NCBI RefSeq assembly: GCF_018130165.1
Contig: NZ_JAFCLZ010000016.1
Location: forward strand, 124,001-188,000
Direction: 5' to 3'
From: Bradyrhizobium sp. JYMT SZCCT0180
GTDB taxonomy: Bacteria; Pseudomonadota; Alphaproteobacteria; Rhizobiales; Xanthobacteraceae
DNA length: 64,000 nucleotides
Part shown: positions 43,589 to 51,352 of the stretch, one piece after another
Layout: each line of letters opens with the position of its first letter
How positions within the stretch are numbered: the stretch's first letter is position 1
Made by a program: the position numbers and the translations under genes
Notes under the pieces: generated by a model
What the model was told of the DNA's origin: nothing
Databases searched by the model: none
The model's input: the letters and a program-made list of their open reading frames with translations, nothing else

Positions 43589-44905
43589 TTAGAAGAACCG
43601 CAAATCCTGCGCGCGGCCGCCACGGGCGGCCGTGGCGTATTCGATCGCCAGGAACAGTCCGCCCGCGACATATAGTTTGCGCTTTCGAGACGCTGCCAAC
43701 GCACCGGCCAGCCGCACCGCATCCTCGATCGTGGTGGCGAGATGAATATCCGCCGCAGGATTGGCGAGCCGCGCCGCGACAGCGATGTCCTGCGGTTTCG
43801 CGCCCTTGTGGTACGCCGCCGTGCAAATGATCGTATCGAACGCCGGCGCCAGGCTGCCTACGATCTCGCCGGCCTTCTTGTCGCCGGACGCGCCGGTGAC
43901 GAGAATCCAGTCATCGTCGCCGTGGATCGCTTTCAAACTTGCGAGCGATTGCCGGATGCCGTCGGGAGTGTGACCGACATCGATCACCGTCAATGGATCC
44001 TGCGCGATGATTTCGAGGCGGCCGGGCCATTGCGTTTCGCGCAGGCCGGCGCGGATGGCTTGCTCGATCCGCTCCGGCGCCTTGCGCGGCTGGGCGGCCT
44101 GCAGCCAGAGCAGGAACAGCGTGGCTGATATCGCGGCATTGTTGAACTGGACCGCGCCGAGCAGCCGCGTTTCCAGGCAACGATAGCCATGATCGCCGAA
44201 CTGGTAATCGAACCGCTGTCCTGACGGGGACGCGGACTCGCCGTCGATGCCGATCTCGTCGCGAACGAACAGCGACGTGACCCCGCGAGAGCGATTATAT
44301 TCGAGCAGATGGCGCCGCAGGCCCCGGCAGTTCTCGCCATAGATGATGGTGCCGCCACTGGCGCAGGCATCGCTCTTGTCGGAGACGATCAGCTCCAGCG
44401 AGTTGCCGAGCAGTTCGACATGCTCGTAATCGACCGAGGTTACGCAGGTCTGAAGTGCGCCAACCAGGCGGACGGGATCGTAGCGGCCGCCGATGCCGGC
44501 CTCAAACACCGCGAACTCGCAGTCGCTCTCCTCGAAATGCAGACAGGCGAGTGCAAACAGCGCCTCGAAGGCGCCGAATTGTTCACCGCGCTGCTGCGAA
44601 ATCGCGGCGATGGCAGTCTCAACCCTTTGCTTGCACCGCGCGAAATCTTCATCGCCGATCTCGGCATCGTCGATCCGGATACGTTCATTGAAGCGCAGCA
44701 GGTGCGGCGAGGTGAAGAGGCCGGTTCGCAGGCCATAGGCGCGACCGATCGCGGCGCACATTGCGGCCGTGCTGCCCTTGCCGTTCGAGCCAGTCACCAC
44801 GACCGAACTCCGCTGCAGCCGTGCGCGATCGATCCCGAGCGCGTCGAGCAATTCGGCCAGGCGCGCCAGGCAGATGCCGTCGCCGTATTTGGGAAGGTCA
44901 AACAC
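43589..44905 (-). CDS. FolC-like Mur ligase family protein
   Basis: ATP-dependent amide ligase of 438 residues. The Walker-type loop TGSNGKGS and the TSPHLLRFNERIRI motif are those of folylpolyglutamate synthase. The central ligase motif FEAGIGGRYD, the VDYEHVELLG region and the C-terminal Rossmann-like domain (VIDVGHTPDGI) complete the fold. It starts inside the end of the ATP-grasp gene (8-base overlap), so the two are made together. This pairing resembles the two ligase halves of cyanophycin synthetase, which argues against a simple folate role. A second, housekeeping folC elsewhere would support that. Confidence 0.85.
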   Translation of the reverse strand: MFDLPKYGDGICLARLAELLDALGIDRARLQRSSVVVTGSNGKGSTAAMCAAIGRAYGLRTGLFTSPHLLRFNERIRIDDAEIGDEDFARCKQRVETAIAAISQQRGEQFGAFEALFALACLHFEESDCEFAVFEAGIGGRYDPVRLVGALQTCVTSVDYEHVELLGNSLELIVSDKSDACASGGTIIYGENCRGLRRHLLEYNRSRGVTSLFVRDEIGIDGESASPSGQRFDYQFGDHGYRCLETRLLGAVQFNNAAISATLFLLWLQAAQPRKAPERIEQAIRAGLRETQWPGRLEIIAQDPLTVIDVGHTPDGIRQSLASLKAIHGDDDWILVTGASGDKKAGEIVGSLAPAFDTIICTAAYHKGAKPQDIAVAARLANPAADIHLATTIEDAVRLAGALAASRKRKLYVAGGLFLAIEYATAARGGRAQDLRFF

Positions 44906-45902
44906 CGAGCAGTCCCATCGCGTGAAACGTGTGATGCCAGATTTTCAGGATCAGATCGCCGCGATCGGATTCTTCCAGCAGCCGGATCGATGGATTGGAA
45001 TTGACTTCGATCACGGTCATGGCGTCGGGCTCGCTGCCAATGCCGGCGAACAGATCAACGGCTGCGACACGAAGCCCGAGCGCGCGGGCGGCTTTTTTCG
45101 CCAGCATAACCGCTGCTTCGGAAGGCGCTGCTTCCAGCACCATCGTTCCGCCTGCGCTCAGATTCATCCGGCCCGGAATGTCGCGGCGTTCGCCCTTCGG
45201 CAGCACGGCGTCGAGCGATGGGTCGCTATCCCCGGACGACGCCGGCGAGAGGCCGCGGGCACGAAGGGCATCGTTATGGGCAGCGAATAATTCGCGCAGC
45301 GTGTGCACGCCGTCGCCGCACACGAAGGGCGGATATTTGCGCGCGCAATACAGTGCATCATCGCCGAGCAGGAATATCCGGAACTCGACGCCTTCGACGA
45401 TCGGCTGGATCAGGACCGCGTCGTAATATTTCGCGACGTCGTCGAGATACCGGCTTAGCGCGGCTTCGTCATGAATCCTTTGTGCGAAGTCGCCGCGCGA
45501 TCCCGTCAGCGGCTTGGCGAAGGCGGATCCGCCCAGCTTGCGAAGATATGCCAGCGCGTCGTCGCGCTCATGGCCCAATGGTCGATGGGCACGATAGCGA
45601 TCGTGCAGGAAGAAATATTCACCGCCGATCGTTCGCACGCCGGCTTCGTCAAGGACTTTGCCGGTGAAGTATTTGTCGGAAGCCAGTGTCGAGGCGGTGG
45701 CGTTGTTCTGCGGATACCAAGAGCAGCGACCCGCGCCGAAATGCAGGGATTTTGCCGTTGAAGCGATGCTGAAGATCAGTCCCGAGCCGCCGTCGAGATC
45801 GCGAAAGGTTAATCCGAATTCGGCGCAGGCGAATTCGGCATAGATCGACTGGTCCGGATAAAAGCCCGGTTTACCTTGTCGAAATTCTCTCACGCTTCGC
45901 AT
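44898..45902 (-). CDS. ATP-grasp ligase similar to the cyanophycin synthetase ATP-grasp domain
   Basis: A 334-residue ATP-grasp protein. It shows SDKYFTGKVLDEAGVRT (lid and N-domain start), FAKPLTGSRGDFAQRI (glycine-rich ATP loop), GVEFRIFLLGDDALYCARKY, the FVCGDGVHTLRELFAAHN segment and NLSAGGT. Together these strongly recall the CphA ATP-grasp half; VIEVNSNPSI is the metal-binding end. It lacks both the CphA N-terminal domain and the fused Mur ligase domain; the ligase is encoded by the overlapping next gene. Together they may add amino acids iteratively to a peptide or metabolite; the product is unknown. The ribosome site at the ATG (45902) is weak. Confidence 0.82.
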   Translation of the reverse strand: MRSVREFRQGKPGFYPDQSIYAEFACAEFGLTFRDLDGGSGLIFSIASTAKSLHFGAGRCSWYPQNNATASTLASDKYFTGKVLDEAGVRTIGGEYFFLHDRYRAHRPLGHERDDALAYLRKLGGSAFAKPLTGSRGDFAQRIHDEAALSRYLDDVAKYYDAVLIQPIVEGVEFRIFLLGDDALYCARKYPPFVCGDGVHTLRELFAAHNDALRARGLSPASSGDSDPSLDAVLPKGERRDIPGRMNLSAGGTMVLEAAPSEAAVMLAKKAARALGLRVAAVDLFAGIGSEPDAMTVIEVNSNPSIRLLEESDRGDLILKIWHHTFHAMGLLGV

Positions 45903-46207
45903 GCGGTCTCTTTTGACGCGTTCTAAGATTGCGTAGCAATTTATTGCCAGATCAGCGCCGATTTCAGCAAGTTAATTGCGTGTATCGTCTTACGTTAACG
46001 AAGACCAATCGAACCTTTCTGCAAAATAAACCGACTGCCATTCCGAGCTATCAATTGTGCGGTAATCGATCTTGACTATCTCTCTCTTTGGCGCAATTGA
46101 AACGTCAAATCGCCAATGATTTCGGGGGTTTTCGTCGTTTCGAGACCCGAAAACCCGGCAAGAAACTGAATTGTTCTACACCAAGACGTCAGGAAAAACG
46201 AAAACAC
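45903..46207. other. Intergenic region (305 bp) with a 9-bp stem upstream of ferredoxin reductase
   Basis: This divergent region is clearly AT-richer than its surroundings and should hold both promoters. GGGTTTTCG (46126-46134) pairs perfectly with CGAAAACCC (46148-46156) around a 13-nt loop, ending 51 bases before the ferredoxin reductase start. It could be a leader hairpin or regulator site. No gene is supported. Confidence 0.55.
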
Positions 46208-46981
46208 ATGAGCGCGTTCTATAGAGAGAAAGTTCTTTCTGTCCGTCATTGGACCGATACGCTTTTCAGCTTCACCGCCACCCGCGATTCCGGCTTCCGT
46301 TTCCAGAATGGGCAGTTCGCGATGATCGGCCTCGAGGTCGAGGGCCGGCCGCTGCTGCGCGCCTACAGCATGGCGAGCGCCAATCACGAGGAGGAACTCG
46401 AGTTCTTCTCGATCAAGGTCGCGGACGGGCCGCTGACCTCGAAGCTGCAGAAGATCCGCGAAGGCGACACCATCCTGGTCGGCCGCAAGGCGACGGGAAC
46501 GCTGATCACCGACAATCTGATTCCGGGCAAGCGCCTGCTGCTGCTGTCGACCGGCACCGGGCTCGCGCCGTTCGCGAGCCTGATCAAGGATCCTGATGTC
46601 TATGAGCGCTATGAAACCATCGTGCTGGTTCATGGCTGCCGGCAGGTTTCCGAACTCGCTTATGGCGAGGAACTGGTCGCGAAGCTGCGCGACGACGAAT
46701 TGTTCGGACCGCTATTGTCCGAGAAGCTGCTGTATTATCCGACCGTGACCCGCGAGCCGTTCCGCAATCGCGGCCGCATCACCGACCTGATCACCTCGGA
46801 CCAGTTGTTCAACGACATCCACCAGCCGCCGCTCGATATCGCGACCGACCGCATCATGATGTGCGGCAGCCCCGGCATGCTGGAAGAACTGCGTCAGCTG
46901 TTCGAGAGCCGCGACTTCCTCGAAGGCAGCCACAACCAGCCCGGTCACTTCGTGATCGAAAAGGCGTTCGTGGAACGCTAA
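46208..46981 (+). CDS. fpr: Ferredoxin--NADP(+) reductase
   Basis: FAD enzyme of 257 residues exchanging electrons between NADPH and ferredoxin or flavodoxin. The FAD motif is RAYSMAS in PLLRAYSMASANHEEE, the pyrophosphate loop is STGTGLAPFASLI, and the NADP-binding MMCGSPGML motif and the C-terminal AFVER are of the short bacterial (subclass I) Fpr type. The ATG at 46208 gives the usual N-terminus (MSAFYREKVLSVRHWTD); the longer frame does not resemble the family. In proteobacteria Fpr serves oxidative-stress defence and Fe-S supply. A palindromic repeat follows 5 bases after the stop. Confidence 0.95.
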   Translation: MSAFYREKVLSVRHWTDTLFSFTATRDSGFRFQNGQFAMIGLEVEGRPLLRAYSMASANHEEELEFFSIKVADGPLTSKLQKIREGDTILVGRKATGTLITDNLIPGKRLLLLSTGTGLAPFASLIKDPDVYERYETIVLVHGCRQVSELAYGEELVAKLRDDELFGPLLSEKLLYYPTVTREPFRNRGRITDLITSDQLFNDIHQPPLDIATDRIMMCGSPGMLEELRQLFESRDFLEGSHNQPGHFVIEKAFVER

Positions 46982-46985
46982 CGAT

Positions 46986-47106
46986 GTCGTCCCGGCCTTG
47001 AGCCGGGACCCATACTACGCGGCCGCAATTGTTTTAAGAGATATCTAACGCCGTGCTTTTGCCGATACGGCACGGCGTATGGGTCCCGGCTCAAGGCCGG
47101 GACGAC
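46986..47106. repeat. Dispersed palindromic repeat (GTCGTCCCGGCC type), copy 2
   Basis: The same arms as the copy at 18685-18810: GTCGTCCCGGCCTTGAGCCG on the left, mirrored on the right and ending GGCCGGGACGAC at 47106. The inner sequence (about 60 bp) is different. It lies immediately behind the ferredoxin reductase stop. Confidence 0.9.
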
Positions 47107-47194
47107 GTAGGGCCAGTAGCCCATCCCATTCCCCCGCTGCTATAACCCTCCCAGCGCCATGCGGCCTGTGCCGACGCGGCGATCAGGGAGCCAG

Positions 47195-48070
47195 GTGTTG
47201 TCGGTACGCGATCAGATCGGCCCGGTGAAAACTGCCTTTGTGTTCGCCGGCGGCGGCAGTTTTGGCGCCATTCAGGTCGGCATGCTGCATTCGCTCGCCG
47301 CCCACGGAATTTCCGCCGATATGGTGGTCGGCTCCAGCGTCGGCGCTCTCAACGGCGCCTTCTATGCCGGCGACCCGACGCTCAAGGGCGTGGAGCGGCT
47401 CGGCGACATCTGGCGCGGATTGACGCGGCATGACGTGTTTCCGATGAATTGGCGCACGGTGTTGAGCTTTCTGTGGCGCCGCGATTTCCTGATTTCCCAC
47501 GACGGCATCCGCAAGCTGATCGACGACCACATTCCCTACCGCAATCTGCAGGACGCCAAGGTGCCGGTGCATATCGTCACCACCGACATCATTTCCGGCG
47601 ACAGCGTAGTGCTGTCGGAAGGCTCGACCTCGGAGGCGATCGTTGCTTCGACCGCGATCCCCGGCGCTTTCGCGCCGATCCCCTACAAGAATTACTATCT
47701 TGCCGATGGTGCGATCTCCAGCAACACGCCGATCCAGGTCGCGGTTCAGAAAGGCGCCAAACGGCTGATCATCTTGCCGACCGGACACGCCTGCGCCACG
47801 CAGGCACCTCCCGTCGGCGCGGTCGCCAATGCGCTGCACGCGCTGACGCTGCTGATCGCACGACAACTGGTCATTGAGCTGGAGGGCCTCGACCCCAGCA
47901 TCGAATATTTCGTGGTGCCACCGCTGTGCCCGCTGGTGGGATCACCTTACGATTTTTCGCGCACCGCCGATCACATCGACCGCGCGATTGCCACGACGGA
48001 TGCGTGGCTGGCCCACGATGGGCCGCAACAGGGCAGGATTCCCGGCGAAATGCGGCTGCACAGCCACTGA
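47195..48070 (+). CDS. Patatin-like phospholipase family protein
   Basis: Lipid acyl hydrolase of about 291 residues, using a Ser-Asp dyad. The oxyanion loop is GGGSFGAIQVG, the nucleophile motif is GSSVG (VVGSSVGALNG) and the dyad Asp is in LADGAIS. There is no signal peptide; the family can be cytosolic or effector-like. I use the GTG at 47195, with AGGGAG just upstream; an in-frame ATG at 47159 lacks a ribosome site but would add 12 residues. No type III or VI secretion context is seen. Confidence 0.88.
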   Translation: MLSVRDQIGPVKTAFVFAGGGSFGAIQVGMLHSLAAHGISADMVVGSSVGALNGAFYAGDPTLKGVERLGDIWRGLTRHDVFPMNWRTVLSFLWRRDFLISHDGIRKLIDDHIPYRNLQDAKVPVHIVTTDIISGDSVVLSEGSTSEAIVASTAIPGAFAPIPYKNYYLADGAISSNTPIQVAVQKGAKRLIILPTGHACATQAPPVGAVANALHALTLLIARQLVIELEGLDPSIEYFVVPPLCPLVGSPYDFSRTADHIDRAIATTDAWLAHDGPQQGRIPGEMRLHSH

Positions 48071-48271
48071 GGCACGACGGTTTCGCTGCACTGCAAAAGC
48101 AGCTTCCGATCAATTGATTCAACCACCGCCGGCTTCGGCAAAATCTTTTGCGATCCCCTGTCACGTCCGTGATGGCTAGACCGTATATCGTATGGTGCTT
48201 ATTCCAATGGTTGGATTAAGCTGCTGGCGGACAAGAACAATCCGTAAGAATATTCCGGCCGAGGGGATGTC

Positions 48272-49903
48272 ATGGAAACACTGTTGATGCCGTTCTCGCC
48301 ACGCTACATCGTGCTGACGATCTGCGCGGTCGTCACGGCACTGCTGATCGGCATCGGCATCTTCGATCAAAATTTGAAGGTGTGGGAAATATTGCTGATT
48401 CCCATCGTGATCTTCGGCGGGCTTACCCTTCTCGGCATTCGCGACCTGACGCAAGAGAGCCACGCGGTCCTGCGGAATTATCCGATCTCCGCGCACATCC
48501 GTTTTCTGCTGGAAGAGATCCGGCCGGAGATGCGGCAGTATTTCTTCGAGAGCGAGAAGGACGGCATGCCGTTCTCCCGCGATACCCGCGCGCTGGTCTA
48601 TCAGCGCGCCAAGATGCAGCTCGACAAGCGGCCGTTCGGCACCCAGGAAGACGTCTATCGCGACGGTTATGAATGGATGCACCATTCGATGGCGCCGAAG
48701 GCTCGCGTCGTCGAGCAATTTCGCGTCACCATCGGTGGTCCGGACTGCACCAGGCCGTACTCGGCCTCGGTGTTCAACATTTCGGCGATGAGTTTTGGCG
48801 CGCTTAGTCCAAATGCCGTGCGCGCGCTGAATGCGGGCGCCAGGAAAGGTGAGTTCGCGCACGACACCGGGGAGGGCGGCGTCAGTCCCTACCACCGCGA
48901 GAACGGCGGCGACATCATCTGGGAAATCGGGTCCGGCTATTTCGGTTGCCGCAACCGCGACGGCAGCTTCAATTCCGAATTGTTCGCGCGCATTGCTTCC
49001 GACGACCAGATCAAGATGGTCGAACTCAAGATCAGCCAGGGCGCCAAGCCCGGACACGGCGGCGTGTTGCCGGCGGCCAAGGTCTCGGAAGAGATTTCAA
49101 AGATCCGGGGCGTGCCGATGGGTGAAGACTGCATCTCGCCGGCCACTCACCGCGCGTTCTCGACGCCGCTCGAAATGATGACCTTCATCGGTGAGATGCG
49201 GCGCTTGTCCGGCGGCAAGCCCGCGGGCTTCAAGCTGTGCATCGGCCACCCCTGGGAGTTCCTGGCCATCTGCAAGGCGATGCTGCAGACCGGGATCTAC
49301 CCTGATTTCATCGTGGTCGACGGCAATGAAGGCGGCACCGGCGCCGCTCCGCTGGAATTCATGGACCATCTGGGCATGCCGATGCGCGAGGGTGTCAATT
49401 TCGTCCATAACGCGCTGGTCGGCATCAATGCGCGCGACCGCATCCGCATCGGTGCCTCCGGCAAGATTGCGACGGCCTTCGACATGGCGCGCGCCATGGC
49501 GATCGGCGCCGATTGGTGCAATTCGGCGCGCGGCTTCATGTTCGCGCTGGGCTGCATCCAGTCGCTGAGCTGCCATACCGACCGTTGTCCGACGGGGGTG
49601 ACCACCCAGGACCCGCTCCGCGCCCGCGCGTTGGTGGTGCCACTCAAGAGCGAGCGGGTCTATTCCTACCATCACGCCACCCTGCACGCCCTGTCCGAAC
49701 TTCTCGCCGCCGCCGGCCTCGATCATCCGCAGCAGTTGCGGCCGATCCACTTCTCGCAGCGATCCTCCACGAACGATACATTGACGTTCGCGAAACTTTA
49801 TCCGTCGCTGCGACCGGGCGAACTGATCGACGGCACCAGCGATCCACGCTTCCGCGACGCCTGGGATATGGCCCGGGCGGATTCGTTCCGGCCGGCGGGG
49901 TAG
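48272..49903 (+). CDS. Membrane-anchored FMN-binding glutamate-synthase-like protein
   Basis: A 543-residue protein. Two N-terminal transmembrane segments (about residues 12-29 and 38-55) are followed by the glutamate synthase alpha-subunit synthase domain. That domain is complete with FMN and 2-oxoglutarate site motifs (ISQGAKPGHGGVLPAAKV, VVDGNEGGTGAAP) and the 3Fe-4S cysteines in CIQSLSCHTDRCPTGV. It lacks the glutaminase domain, so glutamine-dependent GOGAT activity by itself is unlikely. Such stand-alone domain proteins are widespread and poorly characterised. The ribosome site GAGGGGATGTC supports the ATG at 48272. Confidence 0.9.
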   Translation: METLLMPFSPRYIVLTICAVVTALLIGIGIFDQNLKVWEILLIPIVIFGGLTLLGIRDLTQESHAVLRNYPISAHIRFLLEEIRPEMRQYFFESEKDGMPFSRDTRALVYQRAKMQLDKRPFGTQEDVYRDGYEWMHHSMAPKARVVEQFRVTIGGPDCTRPYSASVFNISAMSFGALSPNAVRALNAGARKGEFAHDTGEGGVSPYHRENGGDIIWEIGSGYFGCRNRDGSFNSELFARIASDDQIKMVELKISQGAKPGHGGVLPAAKVSEEISKIRGVPMGEDCISPATHRAFSTPLEMMTFIGEMRRLSGGKPAGFKLCIGHPWEFLAICKAMLQTGIYPDFIVVDGNEGGTGAAPLEFMDHLGMPMREGVNFVHNALVGINARDRIRIGASGKIATAFDMARAMAIGADWCNSARGFMFALGCIQSLSCHTDRCPTGVTTQDPLRARALVVPLKSERVYSYHHATLHALSELLAAAGLDHPQQLRPIHFSQRSSTNDTLTFAKLYPSLRPGELIDGTSDPRFRDAWDMARADSFRPAG

Positions 49904-49917
49904 GGCTTCACGCTTAC

Positions 49918-49944
49918 GTCATCCCGGCTCAAGGCCGGGACGAC
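49918..49944. repeat. Single arm of the GTCGTCCCGGCC-type repeat, copy 3
   Basis: GTCATCCCGGCTCAAGGCCG with the rest GGACGAC matches the right arm of copies 1 and 2. It forms its own hairpin (CCCGGC, 5-nt loop, GCCGGG). It lies 15 bases behind the glutamate-synthase-like gene and could act as a transcript-end structure. Confidence 0.75.
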
Positions 49945-50015
49945 AAGCTATCGCCGCAGGCCCGCTGCTCTGATAGAGCCTCTCTCTGGAATGACCATCC
50001 GCCAAAAGGGAGACA

Positions 50016-51320
50016 ATGCTTTATCTGGAACTCGGGATCGTAACGGTCCTGATCATCACCAATGGCCTGCTTTCAATGTCGGAACTTGCCATTGTCTCGT
50101 CGCGGCCGGCACGGCTCGCCGCGCTGGTCGAAAAGAACGTCACCGGTTCCCGCCGTGCACTCGCGCTGGCTTCTGATCCCGGCAAGTTCCTGTCGACGGT
50201 CCAGATCGGGATCACGCTGATCGGCGTGCTGTCCGGTGCGATTTCCGGTGCCACGCTGGGCCAGCGCCTGACCAACCTGCTGGTCGAATCCGGATTATCC
50301 AAAGGCCTGGCTGACGCGATCGGCGTCGGCGTCGTGGTGAGTGTCATCACCTACGCCTCACTCATCATTGGCGAATTGGTTCCCAAGCAAATCGCCTTGC
50401 GCGACCCGGAATCGGTGGCGGTCCGCGTGGCGCCCTACATGACGCTGCTCTCGAAAGTTTCGTCACCCCTGGTGTGGCTGCTGGATCGCTCGGGCAAGGG
50501 GCTGTTGTGGCTGCTCGGTCACCGCGGTGAAGCCGAAGACAAGGTCAGTGAGGACGAAATCCGCACATTGGTGGTCGAGGCTGAGAATGCAGGCGTGCTC
50601 GAACCCGGCGAAAAGGAAATGATCGCGGGCGTCATGCGGCTTGGCGATCTTCCGGTCGGCGCCGTCATGACGCCCCGCCCCGAAGCCAGCATGATCAATC
50701 TGGCGGATCCGCCTGAAATTATCTTTGCTGCGCTTGCCGGCAGCAACCATTCCCGCTTTGTGGTGTTCGACAAGGATCCGGATGCGGCGCTCGGCATTGT
50801 CCAGGCCAAAGACATGCTCGACAGCTATTTGTCGGGGCAGGCGCCTGATATTCGCAAGCTGGTTCGGGAGGCGCCGATCATTCCCGAATTCCTCGATGCC
50901 AGGGACGTCGTCGCGGTGCTGCGCGACTCCCCCGTGCATATGGGGCTGGTGCATGACGAATACGGCGTGTTCCAGGGCGTCGTGACCAGCGCCGACATTC
51001 TCGAATCGATCGTCGGCGGCTTCCATACCGACGAGGGGCCGCCCGAAGCGGCCGTGGTGAAGCGGGGCGACGGCTCGTATCTGATCTCGGGCTGGATGCC
51101 TGCCGTCGAGTTCGCGAATTTGCTCCAGATCGTCCTGCCGTCGTCGCGGCAGTATCAAACCATGGCCGGCTTCCTGCTCCAGCAGTTCGGCGCGATACCT
51201 GGCGTCGGCGATCACGTGGAGGCGCAGGGCTGGCGCTTCGAAATCGTCGATCTCGATGGAAGGCGCATCGACAAGGTGCTGGCGACCCGCATCGACGATG
51301 CCGCCACAACGCCAGCTTGA
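50016..51320 (+). CDS. Hemolysin-family CNNM/CBS protein (CorC/YfjD-like)
   Basis: A 434-residue inner-membrane protein. The N-terminal CNNM transmembrane domain (DUF21, about residues 1-180, with SELAIVSSRPARLAAL) is followed by paired CBS domains (about 215-340, with GAVMTPRPEASMI and VHDEYGVFQGVVTSADILE). A C-terminal CorC_HlyC domain follows (ISGWMPAVEFANLL onwards). The family is linked to magnesium/cobalt export or membrane integrity; the old name hemolysin is historical. AAAAGGGAGACA before the ATG is a strong ribosome site. Convergent with the porin gene. Confidence 0.93.
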   Translation: MLYLELGIVTVLIITNGLLSMSELAIVSSRPARLAALVEKNVTGSRRALALASDPGKFLSTVQIGITLIGVLSGAISGATLGQRLTNLLVESGLSKGLADAIGVGVVVSVITYASLIIGELVPKQIALRDPESVAVRVAPYMTLLSKVSSPLVWLLDRSGKGLLWLLGHRGEAEDKVSEDEIRTLVVEAENAGVLEPGEKEMIAGVMRLGDLPVGAVMTPRPEASMINLADPPEIIFAALAGSNHSRFVVFDKDPDAALGIVQAKDMLDSYLSGQAPDIRKLVREAPIIPEFLDARDVVAVLRDSPVHMGLVHDEYGVFQGVVTSADILESIVGGFHTDEGPPEAAVVKRGDGSYLISGWMPAVEFANLLQIVLPSSRQYQTMAGFLLQQFGAIPGVGDHVEAQGWRFEIVDLDGRRIDKVLATRIDDAATTPA

Positions 51321-51352
51321 TGGCGCTATGCCGAATTTTCTGACGCCGAGGC

